Origin: JAFGED01 sp964551295
GTDB taxonomy: Bacteria > Chloroflexota > Anaerolineae > B4-G1
NCBI GenBank assembly: GCA_964551295.1
Contig: CAZKDJ010000058.1
Location: forward strand, 1 to 20,743
DNA: 20,743 nucleotides
Direction of reading: 5' to 3'
Shown: piece after piece, positions 13,731-20,743 of the stretch
Numbering within the stretch: position 1 is the stretch's first letter
Layout: each line of letters opens with the position of its first letter
Notes under the pieces: model-generated
What the model saw: only the letters and a program-made list of their open reading frames with translations
What the model was told of the DNA's origin: nothing
Databases searched by the model: none
Position numbers and translations under genes: made by a program

Positions 13731-15371
13731 ATGTCTGAATCCGAGTCGATTCGTGTCCTATATATGGAGGATGATATTGGTCTGGCGCGGCTTCTTCAGA
13801 AGAGACTGCGACAGGAGGGCTATGTTGTGGACATCGCTTCAGATGGCGAGCAAGGGCTTGCTATGTACGAGGACGGCGACTACGATGTCGTGGCGGTGGA
13901 TCAGAACATGCCCGTGTACAGTGGCCTCGAGGTGATCCGTATCATGGCGTCGCAGGGGCCCTTGCCGCCCATAATCATGGTCACCGGCACCGGCGACGAG
14001 GAGACCGCCGTCGAAGCGATGAAGCTGGGGGCGGGCGACTATATTGTCAAGGATGTGGACGGTGGGTACCTCGAGTTGCTGCCTACAGTGATCGAGCAGG
14101 TGCTTCACCGGCGCAAGCTAGCTGAGGAAAAAAGACACGCGGTCGAAGCACTGGAGCAGCGTAACCGGGATCTGACTCTGTTGAATAAACTGGGGCAGTC
14201 GCTCACCGCTACGCTCGACTTGCAGCAGGTCGTCGATCGGCTGTTGCACGCCGTTACCGAGATCATCGGGGCGGAGGGGGGTTCGGTTTGGCTGTGGGAC
14301 GATGAGCGGGAAGGTTGGCTGATTTGTCAGGGCGCGCTTCACCATGGTCTGACGCATGCTCTGGTCAATCTGCGCCTGTGCCCTGGTGAGGGCATCGCCA
14401 GTTGGGTGGCCGAGTCCAGCGAGAGCGCGATCGTTCCTTACGCGCCAACCGATCGCCGCTTTTCTCCCAACATTGATGCCCGGACCGGTTATCATACCAC
14501 CTCGTTGCTTGCCATGCCGTTGAGGGTCCGTGATGCGGTCATTGGTGTGCTGGAGGTCGTCAACCGGAAGGATGGCGATTTTACCGAAGCCGATCTTTCC
14601 CTGGTGGAGACGCTGGCAGCCTCTGGGGCTATCGCTATCGACAATGCCCGTCTGGTGGAGACCATGCGTCAGCAGACGGCTGAATTGCAGGCGCGTAACG
14701 AGGACTTGAACGCTTTTGCTCACACGGTGGCCCATGACCTCAAGACGCCTTTGGGGGTGATCATCGGTTATGTGGATGTGCTGGCAGATGATTTTGCCGA
14801 GTTGCTGTCCGGGGAAGAGGAAGCAACGTGCTATTTGCAGGCTATCACAAAGAACGGGCGCAAGATGAGCAACATCATCGGCGAGTTGCTTCTGCTGGCT
14901 GAGATACGCAGGACAGAGGTGCAGCGTGAGCAGATCGATATGGCTGTTGTGGTTTCGGAGGTGCTCCAGCGGTTAACCTTCTTGATTGAGGAAACACAGG
15001 CTGAGGTTATCTTGCCCGACACCTGGCCAAAGGCGCTGGGTTACAGCCCTTGGATTGAAGAGGTGTGGGTCAACTATCTCAGTAACGGGGTCAAATATGG
15101 CGGCCAGCCGCCGCATCTGGAGCTCGGCGCAGAGGTGCAGGATGATGGCTTTGTGCGATTCTGGGTGAGTGATGGTGGCCCCGGCATCTCGCCTGAGGAT
15201 CAGACGCGCTTGTTCACGCCGTTTACGCAGCTCGAGCAGGTTCGTGCGACTGGGCATGGATTGGGTTTGTCTATCGTGAGGCGCATCGTGGAAAAGCTTG
15301 GCGGAGAGGTGAACGTGGAGAGCGAGGCGGGCAAAGGCAGTACGTTTAGTTTTACTTTGCCGGTCGAGTGA
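13731..15371 (+). CDS. REC-GAF-histidine kinase
   Basis: This 546-aa protein has an N-terminal receiver (about 5-118; MEDD acidic pocket, acceptor Asp57 in VAVDQNMP, Lys107 in YIVKD). A coiled linker, a GAF domain (about 158-308; ATLDLQQVVDRLL to AIAIDNARL), a HisKA (AHTVAHDLKTPLG, His335) and a HATPase_c ending in GHGLGLSIVRRI and a GKGSTFSFTLP tail follow. Having the receiver first suggests that an upstream kinase sets its activity; the GAF domain may bind a small ligand or chromophore, though no chromophore Cys can be assigned. It is cytoplasmic with no TM. I chose ATG 13731 (GGAGGG 9 nt upstream) over GTG 13725, which is only 3-4 nt from that site. It directly follows the receiver gene, so it is one operon. 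Confidence 0.92.
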   Translation: MSESESIRVLYMEDDIGLARLLQKRLRQEGYVVDIASDGEQGLAMYEDGDYDVVAVDQNMPVYSGLEVIRIMASQGPLPPIIMVTGTGDEETAVEAMKLGAGDYIVKDVDGGYLELLPTVIEQVLHRRKLAEEKRHAVEALEQRNRDLTLLNKLGQSLTATLDLQQVVDRLLHAVTEIIGAEGGSVWLWDDEREGWLICQGALHHGLTHALVNLRLCPGEGIASWVAESSESAIVPYAPTDRRFSPNIDARTGYHTTSLLAMPLRVRDAVIGVLEVVNRKDGDFTEADLSLVETLAASGAIAIDNARLVETMRQQTAELQARNEDLNAFAHTVAHDLKTPLGVIIGYVDVLADDFAELLSGEEEATCYLQAITKNGRKMSNIIGELLLLAEIRRTEVQREQIDMAVVVSEVLQRLTFLIEETQAEVILPDTWPKALGYSPWIEEVWVNYLSNGVKYGGQPPHLELGAEVQDDGFVRFWVSDGGPGISPEDQTRLFTPFTQLEQVRATGHGLGLSIVRRIVEKLGGEVNVESEAGKGSTFSFTLPVE

Positions 15372-15409
15372 GTGGGATGACCCCTTTACTCTGAGCCGGG
15401 CGCAACAGC

Positions 15410-15440
15410 GGGGCAGGTGTTAGCCTGCCCTGTCTTGCTG
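15410..15440 (+). terminator. Probable rho-independent terminator of the kinase operon
   Basis: GGGCAGG (15411-15417) pairs perfectly with CCTGCCC (15424-15430) over a 6-nt loop, and a T-rich TGTCTTGCTG tail follows. It lies 40 bp after the kinase stop. The tail is not a pure T run, so strength is uncertain. Confidence 0.55.
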
Positions 15441-15454
15441 TCTGTAGTTATCCA

Positions 15455-15506
15455 CGCAGCGCAGTGGGGTGGCGCTCGTAGGGGTGTGTCACTCCGCTGC
15501 GCTACG
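15455..15506. repeat. 17-bp imperfect inverted repeat (REP-like hairpin)
   Basis: Arms 15455-15471 and 15490-15506 match at 14 of 17 positions around an 18-nt spacer. As RNA from the + strand, two of the three differences become G-U pairs, so 16 of 17 can pair. It lies between convergent genes and codes for nothing obvious. It could be a second terminator, an mRNA-stabilising structure or a dispersed repeat. Confidence 0.65.
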
Positions 15507-15527
15507 TGCCTCATACGAACGAAGGGG

Positions 15528-16166
15528 CTAGAGGTCCTCTTCTGCCAGCAGCCGCAATGCATAGGTCACGCGGCGGGGGCTTGTGGTCAGTAGTTCGCCG
15601 GCCTCCCAAGCCTGTGCCAGCGCGCTCAGGCGGGAGCGGGACATTTCGTCGCGAAAGGTTTCGTGGAGCGCCTTGATGATAAATCGTCCATCGAGGTTTT
15701 CCACGGCGTGTTGCACTAACCGGCGCTCAAGCTTGCTGAGGGCGGGCAAGGCTGCCGGCGTGCTGATTTGGGGAGAGATGGCGATGGCGTGCAGCATACC
15801 TAGCCAATGCACCATTTCCTCGATCATGTAGCCCATCTGAAAGTAGAGCCGGTTTGACCATTCCGCCTCGCCTTGCAGATCGTGGATGAAGGGCGGGGAG
15901 GGGGGCGTGGTACCATAGGCAGAGAATGGAAAGTCGGCGGTGCTAAAGATACCGGCCCGCGGCGTGCTGGCCTGGGCGCGGATCACGTCCCAGCGTTCCT
16001 CCGTCACCGTGTTGTCCATCCAGGCAGCGGCCAATATGCCGGCCGGTAGCCGCCAATACCAGACGGCCCCCACGCGTCCTTCGTAGCCAGTCGCTCGCTT
16101 GCCGATTTCCTCAAAGATCTGATCGGCTATGTGCAATGCACTGAATGAGGGATAGAACAGGGGCAT
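15528..16166 (-). CDS. Unknown 212-aa protein with a near-consensus promoter
   Basis: I do not recognise this family. It starts at ATG 16166 with AGGAG 6 nt upstream. The N-terminal half mixes strands and Trp-rich segments (VGAVWYWRLPAGILAAAWM, about residues 33-50). The middle is helical (RLYFQMGYMIEEMVHWLGMLH); it looks superficially metal-enzyme-like but has no HExxH. The C-terminal third is a charged helical region (LSKLERRLVQHAV to RVTYALRLLAEEDL) that could be a winged-helix or helical bundle. No signal peptide or TM helix is clear. It lies downstream of dinG on the same strand but has its own very strong predicted promoter overlapping the dinG stop, so it is probably transcribed independently and at high level. 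Confidence 0.75.
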   Translation of the reverse strand: MPLFYPSFSALHIADQIFEEIGKRATGYEGRVGAVWYWRLPAGILAAAWMDNTVTEERWDVIRAQASTPRAGIFSTADFPFSAYGTTPPSPPFIHDLQGEAEWSNRLYFQMGYMIEEMVHWLGMLHAIAISPQISTPAALPALSKLERRLVQHAVENLDGRFIIKALHETFRDEMSRSRLSALAQAWEAGELLTTSPRRVTYALRLLAEEDL

Positions 16167-16209
16167 AGGTATCTCCTGTTTCGACGCTGATGCGTCATCG
16201 GTGCATACG

Positions 16210-16237
16210 ATTATACTCTGGCAAAGTGGCTTGTCAA
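16210..16237 (-). promoter_or_regulatory. Near-consensus promoter of the 212-aa gene
   Basis: On the minus strand, TTGACA (16237-16232) and TATAAT (16215-16210) are both perfect, with a 16-bp spacer. The TGA inside the -35 is the dinG stop codon. Confidence 0.8.
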
Positions 16238-19053
16238 ACGGCCAACCACTCGGCGGCGGCTTTCGGGAGCAAAGTTATCGATCCCTGTCGCACGGTTGGA
16301 TCAGGCAACGATTCGATGAACAGAGAGCCATAGCTCTTGGTCAGCAGTCGTTTGTCAAAGATGACCACAATGCCCCGGTCGGTGCGGGCGCGAATTAGAC
16401 GTCCAAAGCCCTGGAGAAAGCGCAGAATGGTCTCGGGGACGGCGTATTCGAAGAAGGGTTCGTCAAATGTCTCGGCCCGCGCGGCAAAGATGGGGTCGCT
16501 GGGGACGCTGAAGGGCAATTTGGCGATCGCCAGGCAACTGAGTGGATCGCCCGGCACGTCGATGCCTTCCCAAAAGCTGCGCGTGCCCAGCAGGACCATC
16601 CGATCACCCGTGCGAAAGCTCTCCAGGAGCTGCGCCCGCGAGATGCCCTCTCCCTGGGCCTGGACGGTGATGCCCGCTTGGGCCAGCGGCGCCCGGATGG
16701 CATACAGCGTGTTGCGCAGTTGGCTGTACGAGGTAAAGAGAGCCAGTGCGCGTCCCTCTGTCGCTCGGAAGAGCGCCGCCATGCCCTGTTCGACCGCTTG
16801 CTGGTAGCCGCGCTGCCCTGGTTCGGGAATGTCGTCTATCAGATAGACCAGCGTCGAGCTTTCGTAATCGAAGGGAGATCCGACCGCCAGCTCTTCAGCG
16901 TCCCAAGCGTGCAGCCTCTCGCGCAGGAAATCAAAGCTGCCGCCGGTGCGCAGCGTGGCCGAGGTCAGCACCACCGTCTCTTTTTTGTGGAATAGGTGCT
17001 CTTCGACCAGGGGGCCAACGTGCAGGGGCGCGGCGTGCAGCCTCATGCCTTTTCCGTTGGCGGGCACCTCCAGCCAGTAGATGCGGGATTGGACGGGTTG
17101 TGTGATCATTTGACTAAGCTGGCCGGCTGCCTCGCCCAGCCGCCGTGCGACGCCCCGCATCTGGGCCTCCAGATCCTCGGCGTCTGGGATGTCGAATTCC
17201 TCCAGGTTTTCCAGGCTGCCCGCCAGCCGTTCCAACCCGTCCACGGCGGCTTTCAAAGGGACGTTGGTGTCGTCCCACGCAATCTCAACCGTCTCCCACG
17301 CCGGTTGCACCCGCAAGCCCGAGGTTAGGCGCAGGCGAAGGGCATATTGGCTGCGTTGGCCTCCTGCGTGTTCTGTCACGAACTCGCCCAGGCGCTCGAA
17401 GAAGGCGTTCAGGTGACGCGTGGCGCGGTCGGCGGCCATCCCCACTTTGCCGACGAACAGCTCTGCTTTCTGCATGACCTCGGGAGGCAGTTTGGCTTGC
17501 TGGCAGCGACCGAGTATCTCTTTCAGCAATCCCGTCACCCGGCCCGTCTGGGCGACTTTGCCCATCTCACTCAGCAATCTCTGCATTTGCGCACAGCTGG
17601 TGTCAAAGCTGAGCCCGTCGGTGGTGGCATTCTCCATGTGATGAGCTTCGTCGATGATGAGGTGCTTGTACTCGGGCAAGGCGCGGTTCTGTACTGCGAT
17701 GTCGGCCAGAAGTAACGCGTGGTTGACGATGATCAGGTGGGCGGATTCGGCGGCTCGGCGGGCATTGTAAAAGTAACAAGTGCTTTGGTGGAAGCGACGG
17801 CAGCGTTCAGGGTTGCAGCCCTCGTGATCGGCCGAAAGCTGTCGCCACAGGGCGCGCTCGGCCGCGCTAGGCATGAACAATTCGTCGCCGTCGCCATCCG
17901 TTGTCTTCAGTCGCCAGACCAGGACTTTCGCCAACGTGCAGGCTTCATCGGGTGAGTTGGCGCCTCGGCGGCGCAGTGCCTGCAGGCGAGCCGGACAGAG
18001 ATAGTGGGAGCGCCCCTTCAGCACGGCGGCGCGGAACTTGAATGGCAAGACGTGGGTCAGGTCGGGCAGGTCCTTGTGATACAGTTGCTCCTGCAGGTTG
18101 ATCGTGTTTGTGGAGATCACCACGCGCTCGCCGTTCTGTTTGGCCCAGTGGACGGCGGGGATCAGGTAGGCGAGCGACTTGCCGATGCCGGTGGGGGCCT
18201 CAACCAGCATGTGGCGGTGCTCGTTCAAGGCCTGTGCCACGCTGCGCAACATGGCCACCTGTTGCGGGCGGTATTCGTGATCCGGAAAGCGCGTATCGAA
18301 AGCGCCGCCTTCTTCCAAGATGGCTGCTAATTGATCTATGTCCAGCGGCGTTTTTTCTGCCCTGGGTTGCAGGGGCTTGTGTTCTTCCGATGCTGTGGCG
18401 AACAGGGGGCCGGCAGGCGCTGCGGCAGGTTCTGGCTCGATGCGTTGCGCGGGTGGTTGCTTGGCGGCTTCTTTCAGTGCCTCGCGGAAGAAGGCGGCGG
18501 CCTGCCAGTTGACCCGCTCGCCGTGTCCTACGATCTCTTTCAGTATCCGGGGGGGCAGGCTGGCTGCTCGGCGAAGCAGGGCATAAAAGAGGCGGTGGCT
18601 GGCCTGGGCATCGTCCAGCGCCCGGTGCGCCTGCTCCAGTTCGATCCCCAGCAGGAGCGACAGCGATTCTAGGCTATACCGCTCGGCGTGGGTGATGAGC
18701 ACGGTGGACAGCTCGAACGTGTCGAGGAGATCGTTCTCGGTCAGGCAAGCGTGGCGGTTCAGGAATGCCATGTCGAACTGGACGCTGTGTCCGACAATGG
18801 TGCGCTCACCGACAAAGTTGGATAAGCGGGGTAGGACGTCGTGCAGGTGGGGGGCATTGGCCACGTCCTCGTCGCGGATGCCGGTTAGCTCGGTGATCGC
18901 GAATGGGATGGGGCGGCCGGGATTGACGAAGGTGGAGAAGGTGTCCAGCACCTCTTCGGCGCAGAATTTGACCGCGCCGATTTCGGTGATTGCATCGTGT
19001 TCGGGGTCGAGTCCCGTCGTCTCCAGGTCGAGCGCTACGTAGGTTTGGGGCAT
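16234..19053 (-). CDS. dinG: DnaQ-like 3'-5' exonuclease fused to DinG-family helicase
   Basis: This 939-aa protein has an N-terminal DEDDh exonuclease (residues 1-165: Asp9, Glu11, Asp94, His143, Asp148), a variable linker (about 195-235) and an XPD/DinG-like SF2 helicase. The helicase has YRPQQ (261-265), Walker A EAPTGIGKS (285-293), DEAH (468-471) and motif VI near the end (FGRLIRARTDRG). Cys353, Cys413, Cys418 and Cys426 sit between motif I and DEAH, where iron-sulfur DinG/XPD helicases hold their 4Fe-4S cluster. Cluster binding is thus likely. That differs from the Firmicutes exonuclease-DinG fusions, which lack it. The expected role is 5'-3' unwinding of DNA or R-loops in repair. GAGGA is 4-5 nt before the ATG. 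It is divergent from the MalT-like gene. Confidence 0.94.
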   Translation of the reverse strand: MPQTYVALDLETTGLDPEHDAITEIGAVKFCAEEVLDTFSTFVNPGRPIPFAITELTGIRDEDVANAPHLHDVLPRLSNFVGERTIVGHSVQFDMAFLNRHACLTENDLLDTFELSTVLITHAERYSLESLSLLLGIELEQAHRALDDAQASHRLFYALLRRAASLPPRILKEIVGHGERVNWQAAAFFREALKEAAKQPPAQRIEPEPAAAPAGPLFATASEEHKPLQPRAEKTPLDIDQLAAILEEGGAFDTRFPDHEYRPQQVAMLRSVAQALNEHRHMLVEAPTGIGKSLAYLIPAVHWAKQNGERVVISTNTINLQEQLYHKDLPDLTHVLPFKFRAAVLKGRSHYLCPARLQALRRRGANSPDEACTLAKVLVWRLKTTDGDGDELFMPSAAERALWRQLSADHEGCNPERCRRFHQSTCYFYNARRAAESAHLIIVNHALLLADIAVQNRALPEYKHLIIDEAHHMENATTDGLSFDTSCAQMQRLLSEMGKVAQTGRVTGLLKEILGRCQQAKLPPEVMQKAELFVGKVGMAADRATRHLNAFFERLGEFVTEHAGGQRSQYALRLRLTSGLRVQPAWETVEIAWDDTNVPLKAAVDGLERLAGSLENLEEFDIPDAEDLEAQMRGVARRLGEAAGQLSQMITQPVQSRIYWLEVPANGKGMRLHAAPLHVGPLVEEHLFHKKETVVLTSATLRTGGSFDFLRERLHAWDAEELAVGSPFDYESSTLVYLIDDIPEPGQRGYQQAVEQGMAALFRATEGRALALFTSYSQLRNTLYAIRAPLAQAGITVQAQGEGISRAQLLESFRTGDRMVLLGTRSFWEGIDVPGDPLSCLAIAKLPFSVPSDPIFAARAETFDEPFFEYAVPETILRFLQGFGRLIRARTDRGIVVIFDKRLLTKSYGSLFIESLPDPTVRQGSITLLPKAAAEWLAV

Positions 19054-19102
19054 TGCGTCCTCATTTCTAGGCCGTCGTGTGCTGTAGAGCGACGACGGAG
19101 GG

Positions 19103-19130
19103 ATTATACATCACTGGCGGAGAAGGGCAA
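19103..19130 (-). promoter_or_regulatory. Predicted dinG promoter
   Basis: On the minus strand, TTGCCC (19130-19125) and a consensus TATAAT (19108-19103) are 16 bp apart. I see no recognisable LexA box nearby, so SOS control is not supported. Confidence 0.6.
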
Positions 19131-19150
19131 GGTGAGCGTGCGGCGGGTGT

Positions 19151-19178
19151 TTGTGCACAGGCTGCCCTGGGATATAAT
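19151..19178 (+). promoter_or_regulatory. Predicted promoter of the MalT-like regulator
   Basis: A consensus TATAAT (19173-19178) has a weak TTGTGC -35 (19151-19156) 16 bp upstream. It is divergent from the dinG promoter. The 5' leader would be about 47 nt. Confidence 0.5.
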
Positions 19179-19231
19179 TGGGCTGTCATGTAGCGGTTGC
19201 TCTTTCAAGCCTTGCCCGTCGATGATTTGTG

Positions 19232-20743
19232 ATGAAAATGCCTCTGTTGTCCACCAAACTCTATGTGCCGTCGCCGCGCCCAAATCTCGTGCCGCGCGCA
19301 CACTTGATCGCGCGGCTGGACGACGGGCTGCGATTGGGAAGCAGGCTCACCCTCGTCTCTGCGCCGGCAGGCTTTGGCAAGACGACGCTGGTCAGTGCGT
19401 GGATGGCAAACTGTGACCGGCCTGTCACCTGGCTCTCGCTGGACGAGAGAGACAACGATCCGGTCCGATTTCTGGCCTACCTCGCCGCCGCGCTGTGTTC
19501 GGTGGGCGTGGAGGTTGAGGAGGGCGCTTCTCTCGAGCCTGGGGAGACATTTCTGACAGCGCTGATCAATCGGATCAATGCCGTTTCTCCTTTTATCCTC
19601 GTTCTGGATGATTACCACTTTATCACGGCTCAGCCGGTTCACGACGCCCTGACGTTCCTCCTCGATCACCTTCCAGGCACCGTGCATTTGGCCATTGTCA
19701 CCCGCGCTGATCCGCCGCTGCCGGTGGCGCATCTGCGCGGTCGTGGGCAACTGACCGAGCTGCGTCTGGTTGACTTGCGCTTCACGACGGACGAGGTGCA
19801 AGAGTTTCTGAACCGGATCATGGAATTGGCGCTTTCTGCCGACGACGTCGCCGCGCTGGCCTCACGCACTGAAGGGTGGATCGCCGGCCTACAGATGGCC
19901 GCTCTATCCTTGCAGGGAAAGGATGACGTTTCCCGGTTTATCGCCGCGTTTACGGGCTCCAATCGCTATATCCTCGACTATCTTCTGGAAGAAGTCCTGC
20001 ACCGCGAGTCGGAGCAGGTACAGGCGTTCCTGCTACAAACGTCGATTCTTGATCGGTTGTGCGCTTCTCTGTGTGACGCCGTGAGATTTGGCAAAGCCGA
20101 ATCTCCGATCTCTGATCTCCAATCGCAGGCCGTTCTAGAGCATCTTGAATCGGCCAATCTCTTCGTCGTACCTCTCGATGATCGCCGGGAATGGTGTCGC
20201 TACCATCGTCTCTTTGCCGATCTGCTGCGCCAGCGGCTGCACCAGATACACCCGGATCGCGTGCCGGGCCTGCATCGCCGCGCCAGCGGATGGTTAGAGC
20301 AAAATGGCCTGATGGCCGAGGCTATTGACCATGCCTTGGCCGCAGAGGATCTTGAGCGGGCGGCGGACTTGATCGAAGCGAACGCCGAGGCGACCCTGAT
20401 GCGCGGCGAGGTGGCCACGTTCTTGCGCTGGATCGACGCACTGCCGGATGGCCTAGTGCGCGCCCGTCCAGCGTTAAGTGTCTTGTATGCCTGGATGTTG
20501 TTGTGGCAGGGGCAATCTCTCAAGCACATCGAATCCCTCTTGCGCGATGTCGAGGAGGAAGGTGAAAGTGTTTCCGGTCGGGCGACCGCCCTGCGGGGTC
20601 TGATGGCCGGGCTCCAGGGGCGGGTGGAGCGTACTGCCGAGTTGTGCACGCTTGCGCTGGAACAACTGCCGGAAGAGGATCGGTTTGTGCGCATGTTTAC
20701 CCTCTGGTTGCTACGCACGGTTGAATTGGTCAGTGGCGAGGGG
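19232..20743 (+). CDS. MalT-like LuxR-family transcriptional regulator (5' part; runs off window)
   Basis: 504 residues are visible, in frame to the window edge. The protein opens with the family signature LLSTKLYVPSPRPNLVPR, then Walker A SAPAGFGKTT (about residues 43-52), Walker B FILVLDDYHF (about 122-131), TEGWIAGLQMAALSL and YHRLFADLLRQRL, followed by the first TPR-like helical repeats. This is the STAND ATPase class of MalT-like activators. The family ends in a LuxR helix-turn-helix at about residue 850-900, beyond the window. They activate transcription when an inducer binds the helical repeats; the inducer here is unknown. No Shine-Dalgarno is visible; GTG 19229, ATG 19232 and ATG 19238 are all possible starts. 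A short 7-bp repeat (20101-20128) is embedded in a loop between conserved blocks. Confidence 0.9.
   Translation, partial: MKMPLLSTKLYVPSPRPNLVPRAHLIARLDDGLRLGSRLTLVSAPAGFGKTTLVSAWMANCDRPVTWLSLDERDNDPVRFLAYLAAALCSVGVEVEEGASLEPGETFLTALINRINAVSPFILVLDDYHFITAQPVHDALTFLLDHLPGTVHLAIVTRADPPLPVAHLRGRGQLTELRLVDLRFTTDEVQEFLNRIMELALSADDVAALASRTEGWIAGLQMAALSLQGKDDVSRFIAAFTGSNRYILDYLLEEVLHRESEQVQAFLLQTSILDRLCASLCDAVRFGKAESPISDLQSQAVLEHLESANLFVVPLDDRREWCRYHRLFADLLRQRLHQIHPDRVPGLHRRASGWLEQNGLMAEAIDHALAAEDLERAADLIEANAEATLMRGEVATFLRWIDALPDGLVRARPALSVLYAWMLLWQGQSLKHIESLLRDVEEEGESVSGRATALRGLMAGLQGRVERTAELCTLALEQLPEEDRFVRMFTLWLLRTVELVSGEG
20101..20128 (+). repeat. Four-unit 7-bp tandem repeat inside the MalT-like gene
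   Basis: Units ATCTCCG, ATCTCTG, ATCTCCA and ATCGCAG follow each other without gaps and encode part of the segment ESPISDLQSQ. The period is the same as in the array at 7207-7290 but the unit differs. It sits where related proteins have a loop of variable length. Confidence 0.65.

Noticed and set aside
15455..15506. Transposon end or IS inverted repeat
   Set aside because: Only one pair, 18 nt apart, with no transposase frame and no flanking direct repeats seen.
15528..16166. Zinc protease reading of the EEMVHWLGMLH segment
   Set aside because: There is no HExxH or other complete metal motif, so no enzyme function is assigned.

Overview
The window is a compact, high-GC bacterial chromosome segment. 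It reads like a member of the Chloroflexota, perhaps near Anaerolineae. That placement is an inference from the mix of genes: folate-dependent TrmFO, an archaemetzincin, a giant MalT-like LuxR regulator, a Thr/Pro-linker lipoprotein, a REC-GAF-histidine kinase, and heptanucleotide tandem repeats inside genes. No rRNA, tRNA, CRISPR array, transposase or phage gene was seen, and no gene-free gap exceeds about 180 bp.

Layout. 1-496 (-): first part of a two-TM HAMP/HisKA_3 sensor kinase, cut by the window edge. 623-1177 (-): archaemetzincin-type protease, divergent from trmFO (1275-2612, +), whose promoter sits so close to the ATG that the mRNA should be leaderless. Then on the + strand come an alkaline phosphatase, an M28/glutaminyl-cyclase-like lipoprotein, a GDPD-like protein with an altered active site, a DUF4140/DUF4139 (MuiA-like) protein, a lipoprotein whose signal peptide is encoded by a 7-bp tandem repeat, a HAD phosphatase, two small genes each broken by one base, and hflX. 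A 71-residue membrane protein with its own promoter follows.

11538-15371 is a signalling block. An unrecognised protein (-) with a 12-bp tandem repeat is divergent from a three-gene phosphorelay-like operon (+): soluble histidine kinase, CheY-like receiver, REC-GAF-histidine kinase. None of the three carries a DNA-binding or other output domain. A terminator-like hairpin and a 17-bp imperfect inverted repeat separate this block from an unknown 212-aa protein (-) and a DnaQ-exonuclease/DinG-helicase fusion (-). The window ends inside a MalT-like LuxR regulator (+) divergent from dinG.

Functionally this is mostly ordinary chromosome: tRNA modification, ribosome rescue, DNA repair, exported hydrolases (phosphatase, peptidase/cyclase) and signal transduction. 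I did not find a clear new defence or mobile system. The most interesting leads are substituted key residues in two enzymes, an apparent deletion in the phosphatase, heptanucleotide repeats recruited into coding sequence, paired single-base frameshifts just before hflX, and the output-less phosphorelay divergent from an unknown repeat-containing protein. All promoters were called by eye from -35/-10 matches and are predictions.
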